From positions 1 to 64,000 of the forward strand of contig JAVTVY010019544.1 of the NCBI GenBank assembly GCA_036873755.1: DNA of 64,000 bases. Reading direction: 5' to 3'. The number at the start of each line of letters is the position of its first letter. Position 1 is the stretch's first letter. Below, one piece after another: positions 54,691 through 64,000 of this stretch. The notes under the pieces are model-generated. The model saw nothing but the letters and a program-made list of their open reading frames with translations, was not told the DNA's origin and searched no databases. Origin of the DNA: Hanleya hanleyi (lineage: Eukaryota; Mollusca; Polyplacophora; Lepidopleurida; Hanleyidae). Made by a program: the position numbers and the translations under genes.

Positions 54691-56587
54691 CCAGTAGTAT
54701 TACGGACGGCCTCTCGTATCCAGAACTACATTCGGGGTATTTTCTCACTCAATAACAGTTAATGTGTTGTTTACTCTTAGTTTCTGTAAACATTCCTTTA
54801 ATAAGGTAACTGTGCCATCCTTGTTCATTGAGCAACATTTTTTTTTTACTAACTTGTTGAATATTATTATTATTACATGGATACGCGGATAAGTATAGGC
54901 ATTTACTATGATAATACACCCCACACAGACTGTAAACATTCAAGATGGCGTTCACGATGTCCATCCATCGTTTCTGAACATATGTCATTTTTTTATCAAC
55001 TGGATTACAGAAATAAGAGTTGATTATTATGTCTTAATTTTATATTACTGTGTTTATGACACATGCACATATTCCTTCGGTTACAAAACAGATTATACAT
55101 GTACCACTTTTCAGAACAGTAAAGTCATGAACATATGATTGTTGTTGTTGATACGTGTTACAACTGGGTCAAACTATGCCAATCTACCGATGTTCACACA
55201 CAGATTAGAAACGAATCTAAGACATATGAATGATTACATAAATACTCCGATTTTTTTTTCTCGGCTCACACAGCATTTCTCCGAGTCTCCATAAATCTGA
55301 CAACCTCAGAGGACACATTTATGTCCAGTATCCTACCACTCACACACAAACAGGCAGCGGACTTCACCATACTGTTGACTGCCACGATCCCGAGCAGCTC
55401 GTGAAGCATCTTCACAAGTCCAGATCAATTCTAAATACTCGCAGAGGGTTTACCTGTACGTTTTGACTGATTCGAATGGCTTCTAAATTGGATCGATGCC
55501 TCTTATTATATAATCTCATATATTTCATCCCCCGCGATTGTTTTTAATTAGCAAGTCGATATTCCAAGCCTGCTGTTTTGTTTTGACAACCGATGTCGAT
55601 TTTAGTCGGACAATCAAAGCCGTTTGATCCGCGATGACAAACCTGCTACATATCATACCTCGCAGCGGATTGGCTTACTCAGCTGGATTACCGCGTTCAC
55701 TGATTGGTTTGATTTAGAGGAAACCCCATTGATTTAATTATATCCAGAACTGGTATGGGTAGCTAACCAAGCCTGTGTATCTATCCTAACAGATCGATCG
55801 ATACATTGGCTCGCGAAGATGCTCGTGGCGACGCCAGTAACGCTAGACTATAGTAAACACGGGGGATAATGTTCAATATACTAGTCTCATATCGATTCAA
55901 GGGACTAAACCAAACCATACCCACAAGTGGAAAAGTGGAGAGCGAGTCGGAGCAGTGAGGAGAAGAGGAATGAAAAGGAAGGGTAGAGTGAGGCATGGTT
56001 GACTACGGAGAGCGAGGCGGGAGTGAGTCAGTGAGACAGTGAGATAGGGAATGAGGTGAATGAGTGAGTGAATGTGAGTGGGATGAGTGAGTAAACGAAA
56101 GAGGCGGCGGTGCCGTCGGCTGCGTAATGGCGCCAGAGATGAAACTTTTCGGGAGATTTGGAGTGTACATGAGTTCTTCTTACTGGAAAATGGGGAATTG
56201 TTTATCGTACTATCGTTCCATCGCATCATATTACAATACCATCGTATTATTGCCTAAGATAACATAGAGAATACCACAGCAATACTTCCGTGGCTCTAGG
56301 CTATAGGTCATATAATATATTGACACAATTATCAGAGCATATTAGAGCAGAGCATTTATTACTAACACATGAACGTCCGCATTTCATAACTGTGCGTCTG
56401 TAGTGTGATTGTAGTAAACAAGGTGGAGAGTGTTTTATATTAAATTAAATTAAAATTTTAAATAAATTGAATTAATGAAGCCTGTGTTGGCCGCAGGCTT
56501 CGGGCCGCAGCCTTATGCTGTCAATAAGGACTTGCATTCTGCTAAAATTTTCCCCGTCTATGCCGTTTCTTTAATCCAACGATCACA
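54691..56587. other. no gene; GAGT-rich purine tract
   Basis: No gene recognised. From 55,930 to 56,110 one strand is rich in GAGTGAG words. It is similar in composition to, but not alignable with, the GTGA tracts of P1 and P2. Confidence 0.4.
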
Positions 56588-56986
56588 CACAGTCAAGAAA
56601 ATTGTGATGGCTATCACCAAACACGAGCGACGGCAGTGTCACCAATAAATGGCGATGAGTTAGGGCCATCACCAAATATCATCATTTATTGGCGGTGACC
56701 TCAGCGCCATTTTTGTTTGGTGATGATCTGAAATGGTGATGACCTGAAATCTACCCTCATTACTCGTCACCATTTATTGGCGATGACCAGACCCCATCGC
56801 CAAAAAATGGTGATGACCTGAAATCTACATCATTGCTCGTCGCCATTTATTGGTGATGACCAGACCCCATCACCAATAAATGGCTATGAAATGACCTCGT
56901 CACCGTTTGTCATCGCCAATAAATGGCAATGACAGTGCCTCGTCACCGATAATTGGTGATGTCCCATCACAATTTTTCTGACTGTG
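56588..56986. mobile_element. 399-bp MITE built of CACCATTTATTGGTGATGA palindromes
   Basis: Inverted ends: CACAGTCAAGAAAATTGTGA at 56,588 and TCACAATTTTTCTGACTGTG ending at 56,986. The interior is about ten copies of TCACCATTTATTGG or its complement, many in head-to-head pairs. CAGT-type ends would suit a Tc1/mariner MITE, but the flanking TA is not clear. Confidence 0.65.
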
Positions 56987-57334
56987 CATATGCATGTATT
57001 ATCACTCTCTATCAGATGATTTGAAAGGGCTATTACATCATCAATGCTCTTGAATTTATGTATCTTATAGCGCCAAGGTCCGTGTTTATGCCATTCAAGG
57101 TGCCCACACGGACATCTGCAAAAGCCATGGTTGAGATACCAATCACAGGAGTAATTTCTGGTTCTTGTGATGCATTCTGCAGTAACCATTGTATTTTGCG
57201 TTTAGCACCGTTTAACGCCGCCAAATTTACGCATTCTAAATAAACCTTAAATTCACAAGACGTACTTTTATTTGTTGCTTAAACAAAAGTTCGAGTTAAA
57301 CAAAAATAAAACTATATTCTCGAGATCAGGACGT
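56987..57334. other. no recognisable feature
   Basis: No convincing gene or repeat recognised. Confidence 0.4.
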
Positions 57335-57495
57335 TACTGCGTTATGACGAGCGTTAATGTGTTATAACGGGACTTATTACCTTATGTCGGGCTTTCCTGC
57401 GTTATGACGACGTTATTGGGTTATAACGGTCGTTACTGGGTTATAACGGTCGTTACTGAGTTATGACGGGTGTTACTGTGTTATGATGGACGTTA
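57335..57495 (+). repeat. about 20-bp degenerate tandem repeat (GGTTATAACGGTCGTTACTG)
   Basis: Seven or eight units with GTTATGACG/GTTATAACGG. The words resemble the CGTTA-rich block B of P1-P3 in composition only. Confidence 0.65.
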
Positions 57496-58602
57496 CTGAA
57501 GGCTGACCCCGACGAGTGATTGCGGGCCATTGTGTGGCTGCGAGATATCAGCATTTTCTCTGGATTGGAATAAAGACACCAGTCACTCTGCGGTGAAAGA
57601 AATTGTCATGTCTGATCAAACGGCAACCGGGAAAACCAAGAATTACCTCCAGTATCTTTAATACATGTGTTTTTAAATATGACAAAGCTTTTAGACCAAC
57701 GGTTTCGTCGTTCCGAAAAAGAGAGTGTCAGAGAGAGGCAAAATCCAGCCTTCTCCCATGCCTGGTGCATGTTCATGTGTAGGTTCAGAGTCGGGTCAGA
57801 CATTTCAATGCGGTTTTGTCCAAACTTGTATCGTAACAGAAAGCTTTGGTAGCGTATTCAGTTATCCTGATCATATAAACATGCTACTGTGTGTGTCATG
57901 CACGCACAATTCCATTCAATACAACATATGCAACACGAACACTGGATTGTGCTCAGTAGAGTAATGAGGGGGAGAGAATGTACTCCGAAAGCACATGTAA
58001 ACGACTTTTTTTGTCATGAAACCACTTCCATTTATACAATAATATCCATTTTCTTTTCCCAAATATAATTTTCAGCGTTATACATCTAAGCCATAACCAG
58101 AATATAATTGGTGTAAAATGATTTGGGTAGTGCTGAACCATTTAGAATAGGTGATAAATCAGTTTACTTCAATAAAATGTCTAACGTACTGCATTCACAT
58201 ATTTTAAAGAACCTTGGTCCGCCTCTACCACCTCCCCCCACCGCCCAACCCATGCACTCATCATCACCCTGTCACCCCTGAACAAACCAAGGGCCTCTTT
58301 CAAGATCAACTCCCTATAAGGGCAAGATGCCTTTTTATCTTTTCTCCTTTTTCGTTCAACCCAGTAAACTCGCAAGTTTCCCGACAGAGTACGGTACCAT
58401 GACCTCTCCACAAAAGGATGATCGTTTAATGGTGGCAGATAGGCTAACATATGTTATATTATGTAAATATATATATTCCATTTTTATGCAGATGTGAATG
58501 TTGCGTGTTGCAACTGAACACTTCACGAAATGTCTTTGTTGAGAGAACGGTGGATGAAATGTAAATAAGCCTAAATCATTCTGGAAAAATCCCTAATTAT
58601 CT
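57496..58602. other. no recognisable feature
   Basis: A few open frames under 90 codons, none with a recognisable domain. Confidence 0.4.
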
Positions 58603-59094
58603 TGGGAGAAAATCTAAATTAATCAGTACCGGTAGGTGAGATTTGGGAGAAAATATAAATTAATCAGTACCGGGAGGTGAGATTTGGGAGAAAATATAAA
58701 TTAATCAGTACCGGTAGGTGAGATTTGGGAGAAAATATATATTAATCAGTACCGGTAGGTGAGATTTGTGAGAAAATATAAATTAATCAGTACCGGTAGG
58801 TGAGATTTGTGAGAAAATATAAATTAATCAGTACCGGTAGGGGAGATTTGTGAGAAAATATAAATTAATCAGTACCGGTAGGTGAGATTTGTGAGAAAAT
58901 ATCAATTAATCAGTACCTGTAGGTGAGATTTGGGAGAAAATATAAATTAATCAGTACCGGTAGGTGAGATTTGGGAGAAAATATCAATTAATCAGTACCT
59001 GTAGGTGAGATTTGGGAGAAAATATAAATTAATCAGTACCGGTAGGTGAGATTTGGGAGAAAATATAAATTAATCAGTACCGGTAGGTGAGATT
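58603..59094 (+). repeat. 41-bp minisatellite, 12 copies
   Basis: Unit GGGAGAAAATATAAATTAAT plus CAGTACCGGTAGGTGAGATTT. Two copies with ATATCAATTAATCAGTACCTG (8th and 10th) mark a duplicated sub-block. Units are contiguous, without spacers. Confidence 0.9.
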
Positions 59095-59666
59095 TCAAGG
59101 TAGTATAATCTTTCTTGTTCTTTTTGTCATTCATTCTGTCAGTCATTGTGCTGTCCACCCAGCGTCTAGTTCAGATTTAAGTATAGGTTCAATTAATTCC
59201 CATGCGTAAGCTTATACCATAACATGTTAGAAATAGAAATATTAGCTCTAATGAGCTATTGATGGTCTTTTTTAACTCGAGTCCCAGTGTAGCAGAAACG
59301 GTGGTCCCTCAGATATAAGTTTTCGTTTCCTATGCTTTAATCCCAGCCAGGACACGGACATCTGAAAAGGGTCACTTGGATATCAGAGCCCACCCTAGGT
59401 AAAACACCGGACACTGGTCTCTGGGGACCACCGTTTCTATCATACCGGGTCTAAAGACTATTTCACACCCCTTTAGAGTATGCTTGATGCAATTCAAATC
59501 GCTCAACCTATAAATTATCTCTAGGCTACATATGTTTGGAAGGGCGATGATTCTGTGAGTGAGCGTGAACGTGATGTGAACGTCTTATTATTCGGGTTCA
59601 TGCCAAGCCGATAATGCTTTAATAATTGAACAGACTTTTTGAGAAAAAAATAATCTTTCTAATAAC
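59095..59666. other. non-coding with a small inverted-repeat element at 59,294-59,438
   Basis: AGAAACGGTGGTCCC at 59,294 and its exact complement at 59,424-59,438 bracket a 145-bp unit that looks like a very small MITE. Nothing else recognised. Confidence 0.5.
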
Positions 59667-60829
59667 TTAAAGGGAACGTAAACTCTGGTGAACCGTGCAT
59701 GGTCAGTTAAAGCTTTTTCCTCATAGAATCCAAATCGTGTATCAGATATGTTTTTACAATTTTTTCAAAGCAGTACTAAACGTTTTAACTTCGTTACACT
59801 GGAACAACATGGCGGCCTCCATGTTTGAAGAATCGTGACGTCAGCGGACACTAGTTCTTCTGCCTCTGGAGGTAAAAACGCGTCAATTGGCAGAGGTGCA
59901 GTATTCGAGACCGTAGCTGGTATCAGTACACAATTAATTCTGTTACTTGTTATGTATTAGCGTTAAAAATCGGCAAAAATCCAGAAAATTCACAATGCAT
60001 AAATCCACCTGGCATGTCAATATTTACCTTGTGCGACATTACCAGTGGAAGTCTTGACAGATGTTGACCATGGAAATTTCAAATTACCGCCACTGACAGC
60101 TGATTGGTGCTACAGAATGTCATTCGATTTGTAAACAGGGAGCCTTCTCACCCTTCACTGATCATGTCTTCATCCACCATGCTTTTTCAAAGTGGCCCAA
60201 ATCAACACCAGGAAGTACAGTTTGAAGACTCATCTGCAAGTTGAAATATCAAATGTATCAGAAATGCTGAAAAATCGCAGCTCATAAAATCCATAAAGAT
60301 CTGCTCTCAAATTTCTAAACAATGTAGATCGTGGGCACCGACCCGGAAGTGATTAATTGTGTACTGATGCCAGCTTACAAACATGAACGAGGACGATAGT
60401 GCGACGTGTCGGGATTACCTGGTACATTGTGAAGCCGAATGCAGAGCAGCCCGGCATCGTAAAATATCTGCTAGAATCAGGCCGTATTCTACATCAAAGC
60501 TAATCTATAACATTGCCTCTGTTAGTCGGGGAACGGAGGAGTGCATGAAAACGACCATATGCGACCATGTTATCTCGACGCAAATGTCCGATAACGTAGG
60601 AGATTATCGGCACAACTGAAGTCCACGCTTTCCCATTGGATAAAAATCCTGCCCAAAATAAACATGGCGGCGCCCCCAAGAAATTCCAAATCACGGTATG
60701 TTCTATGTTTGCGTCTGTCTCATTCATTGGAAAAAAAATGAGAAAAAATATTTGTCACGATTTTTTTAATCTATCGGGACTCTGTATAATTCCCGCGGTG
60801 TTTTACCGCAGAGTTTACGTTCCCTTTAA
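59667..60829. mobile_element. 1.16-kb TTAA-flanked non-autonomous DNA element
   Basis: TTAA at 59,667-59,670 and 60,826-60,829; inverted ends AGGGAACGTAAACTCTG and CAGAGTTTACGTTCCCT. Unrelated in sequence to M1. It contains a 78-codon frame at 60,383-60,619 (ATG in ACAAACATGAACG, beginning MNEDDSATCRDYLVHCE) of unknown family, and AACATGGCGGC words. Confidence 0.75.
60383..60619 (+). CDS. 78-residue ORF of unknown function inside the TTAA element
   Basis: Begins MNEDDSATCRDYLVHCEAE, has a basic patch AARHRKISARIRPY, and ends with RHN before TGA. No domain recognised. Purine at -3 of the ATG. It may be a fragment of a host exon captured by the element or a chance frame. Confidence 0.25.
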   Translation: MNEDDSATCRDYLVHCEAECRAARHRKISARIRPYSTSKLIYNIASVSRGTEECMKTTICDHVISTQMSDNVGDYRHN

Positions 60830-62329
60830 TTTACATGCCCAATATACCTTCAATTGATGTTGTGTCTTTTTTTTGTCCATGTCGTCACCGAATTTATTCA
60901 TTGCTTTTTTATTAGCACATAAAACAGTTCGTCTGTTTCACGCATCGATAAATTCAAAACGAGAAAATATTAAAAAGAAATCTGCGAGATATACGCTTGA
61001 ATGGTTTGAAGGTTTATAATGTTTAAAACATTCAAAAGTATCGGACTAATATACAACCCTGTGTGAAGTTTGAAGAGGAGAATGCGGCCAAAAATCTCGA
61101 AGGCGGCGAACAGAATTAACCTTTCACCATACCAGGAGTAACTGTTTATTACCGGTATACAGAACGTCGTGAGACACTGCCAGGTAACCAAAGGGAGGGG
61201 GATTAGGATTTTTTTATTGAATTTTTTAAAGCTAAAATTTAACATAAGGAATTACCAACATAATTCCACCTCAAGAACTGTTTAATTCTGTACTTAATTC
61301 TATATGTGAAAAATAAATTATATTTTGACCCTTTTACCGGGCACCCCAGTTCTCATAAAAAAAATCTATCAACCCTATGGCTTTGGCGATTTTGGGTGGA
61401 CCGCAGCTAGGGGGGGGGGGGGGCGAGTGATTCCTCCCCCTCCCCCGTATTGTTGTTGTTTTTTTTTTTTTTTTTCACCCCTGACGCTGAAATAGCTCTA
61501 CCAGAAAATGTAATGAGAGTACTGATAGTACTGATGTCCGGTTTCCGTTGATCAATAAACTTAAAATGTATGAATATCTAGATCTGACCTTTTCTGTGTT
61601 GCTATAACCTATAACTGGTTGTAAAATTGTAATCCAATTATGTAGAAATGCATAGATCTCTGGGAGCAGGAGTGTGGCCAATTTATTAAATGTCTGCCAA
61701 TACTCTGTCTATATGCACATCAAGAGAACCAGTCATTTGACAAGTATATATTCACATATTCGAAGGCCAAATTTCAAGATTTTAAATCTTGCATCTACAT
61801 TTTACCGGATACCAAGTAAGATCAAGATAATCAAGTCCAAGATTGTCATCTCCAAGATATTCATTCCGAGACATTCACTCTCAAGATTTCCCAGTTTAAC
61901 ACAAATGTGGAAAACAAAATCTCAATAGCTCAGAAATTATAAACCATAGCAGAAAATTTCGCAGAAAGATTCGTCAACATTATCTGATAAATTACAACAA
62001 CTGGTGTTGCTACAGTTCCCTGTCGAAAAGTTGATTATGTCACGCCTAGACTGTATTTTCATAGACTTGATATAATCGCCGGAGTACACACGTTATGATT
62101 TTATAATTTGTGATAGGTGTATGCATTAAAGAATCCTTAAGTTTAGTAGTCTGTTTGCTGTTCTCCAACTTATTTTATACTCGGAAAATATGGCGGTATC
62201 TGGATGAAATTTATACTTTGTTTCCAGATCTGACATCAAGAACTAGCTGGCTGTTTTCTCGCGGGCCGTATGGATGAGCAAACTGGGCGACTTTGAGAAT
62301 AGGGTAGTAATATTCACAGCTGAAGAAAT
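60830..62329. other. no gene; fragment of M1 near 61,395-61,520
   Basis: A G15 run, a T17 run and CTCTACCAGAAAATGTAA (61,496) fit a very decayed M1 5' part. The rest is AT-rich and unrecognised. Confidence 0.4.
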
Positions 62330-62944
62330 TTAACCCTATCTGGCCTGGGCTTTTTGGGATCTGTCCAGGCCTGGGGAGAGGCCATTTCGCACCCCCCCCC
62401 CCCTAATTATTTTTCTTACCCTTTACGCTAGGGGGCTGGAACTTACCACATTATACCAATGGGTCAGTCTCTACAAGAAAATGTGAAAAATTCCAACATG
62501 GCCACATTGATGACGTCATAGCGACGTCATTTTCCAAATGTTTTGGTCTATTTTTCGGTCAGATTTTGCAATTTTTTTCATTTATGCAATTTCTCCGCAA
62601 CAGCTGAGTGATAAATTAGCAAATATTAATGTGATGTGAAATAAAATAGTTTTTGCTCACTTTTCATCGCGAAAAAGCAGAAATTTTGAAGAAAAATGAG
62701 GAAAACATTATTTTTCTAGTACCGCACGTGGCCACCATCTTGAATTTTCTCATGATTCTCTACTCGGGGGGTTATGCAGATAGGATCCAAATGACCCCAA
62801 TAAGATAAACTGCAAAGTCACGGAGTGTCAGCATTCATTTTTTTTTCATTCCGGAGATAGCATTCCGGAGATAGAATGTTTGGTCGGGGTGGGGGGGGGG
62901 GGGGGCATTCCCCTCCCGCCCCCCAGAAGTCCTGGTAGGGTTAA
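62330..62944 (+). mobile_element. MITE family M1, complete copy (615 bp)
   Basis: TTAA at 62,330-62,333 then CCCTATCTGGCCTGGGC; CCTGGTAGGG then TTAA at 62,941-62,944. Interior order as in the 28,884 copy, with the CRE pair TGACGTCATAGCGACGTCA near 62,512-62,530. CATTCCGGAGATAG is duplicated near 62,849-62,875. Confidence 0.85.
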
Positions 62945-64000
62945 ATACCCACAATCATGATCCCATTTAAACTTGGCCTAAATATATTGGTAGGACAATA
63001 CTATCACGAAGAAGTATCGCGATCTCTACAGTTCAGAAAAGTACCAGTTATCGACTGTTTAAAATCATGATCGATGTCGAGACAAATGCAGAATTCATTG
63101 TGCACGACCGAATGACTAAGGCAGTATACAGGGGTCATGGATAGGTCACGCAAGAGTAGTGCACATGTCAAAATTGACAGACCGCTGGCACAGTACAAAA
63201 AATGCAGGACATCCCATCGCCAGGGAACATTTCGGCCTTTTTTGTTAGAATTGTTTTCCGCGAAATGTTGGTAGTAATAGTGTGTCACCGGGTACGGTAC
63301 GAGACAATAATCAGGCGACGAGTTTGAGTGATACCGTTTTATTCCTGCAAAATATATGACACAAACGTAAAAGGTGTCTGTGAGCAAGCGACTGGAGCCT
63401 ATTTATGGCTCCAAATTACAACAACCAATTGGTACAAATAAATCCTTACGTTTGCTAATTAATACGGATATATCAAGACGTTCGACAATTAGTACGAACA
63501 GATAATCACGTTCGGCAATTCATACAAGTAAATCATTTTAGTCAACAAACAGTAATTCATTTATCCAACGCGTAGTATATCAGCGACACAGATAATTCAA
63601 CAAATCATTTATCAAATCCATTAGATATGAATTATATGTCTGGAATAGCGTGGATAATATGGAAACATTACCATTACGACTAACCATACGTGAGATATAA
63701 GGAGATACCCACACAAAGTATATAAATCAACATACCTGCAAAATATATGACACAAACGTAAAAGGTGTCTGTGAGCAAGCGACTGGAGCAAACTCTCTTG
63801 CAGGTAGGCGACTTATATACACAAAATCCTATCAATGCAGCAGGGACCAATACAAGAAGAATTAGAATTCTAAAGCCTATGCAAAAATATTGTACGATGT
63901 CCAGGCTAAAGTCACCTGAAGTAGTTTAAAATATAAAAGAAATAAGACGTCCGAGCGGCGCGGTGCTTGGAATATAAAATAGATATCCAACACATCCCGA
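62945..64000. other. no gene; 55-bp direct repeat 391 bp apart
   Basis: CCTGCAAAATATATGACACA and the next 35 bases occur at 63,344-63,398 and 63,735-63,789. A 127-codon minus-strand frame at 63,004-63,387 overlaps the first copy and has no recognisable domain. The pair could mark a tandem duplication or an LTR-like remnant. Confidence 0.45.

Noticed and set aside
58603..59094. CRISPR-like array
   Set aside because: The 41-bp units are contiguous, without unique spacers, and the setting is eukaryotic.
63004..63387. 127-codon minus-strand frame
   Set aside because: It overlaps a 55-bp direct repeat and contains no recognisable domain; likely chance.

Overview
The window looks like nuclear DNA of a eukaryote, most likely a marine invertebrate and probably a mollusc or other lophotrochozoan. 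This is inferred from a spliced STAND-NTPase/ankyrin exon of a kind expanded in such animals, a Crypton-type tyrosine recombinase gene, decayed LINE copies, many small DNA transposons and satellite-like repeats, and very low gene density. No bacterial operons, rRNA genes, CRISPR arrays or viral hallmark genes were seen. Only three protein-coding units look intact: the STAND/ankyrin exon (12,076-14,168, +), the recombinase (30,313-31,728, -) and a one-finger C2H2 protein (44,581-45,180, +).

Layout. 1-6 kb: a direct repeat pair, a degenerate copy (P0) of a large palindromic element, and a retroelement 3' end. 6.9-9.5 kb: a fold-back element built of 18-bp repeats that splits a tRNA-like sequence and has a 6-bp target duplication. 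10.2-12.0 kb: an AGGTCA-rich tandem-repeat element in the intron just before the STAND exon. 14-30 kb: copies of a TTAA-flanked MITE, a 31-bp minisatellite, two LINE fragments and a duplicated pseudo-exon. 29.5-32.8 kb: the recombinase gene between two long hairpins.

35.6-54.7 kb is the most unusual part. Three further members of the P0 family lie in a row (P1, P2, P3). Each is a kilobase-scale inverted repeat with its own small zinc-finger gene near the centre, repeated promoter-like modules in the arms, and a recurring block of about 160 bp (block B, rich in GGCGTTAACG-like words) beside the gene. P3 is nearly symmetrical over 7.2 kb, starts and ends with AGTAGTATATAAAACACC, and is flanked by TCCCTC on both sides, so it looks like a transposed unit. 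The gene differs between members: P1 and P2 carry zinc-finger gene A; P3 carries a different gene B but keeps the last 20 codons and 3' UTR of gene A in both arms. This suggests cassette replacement. No transposase is encoded, so P1-P3 would be non-autonomous.

54.7-64 kb: mostly unannotatable sequence with a 12-copy 41-bp minisatellite, a 399-bp MITE with internal palindromes, a 1.16-kb TTAA-flanked element, another MITE and a short direct repeat at the end. Age seems to fall from P0 (heavily decayed) through P1 and P2 to P3 (arms nearly identical), judged by eye only.
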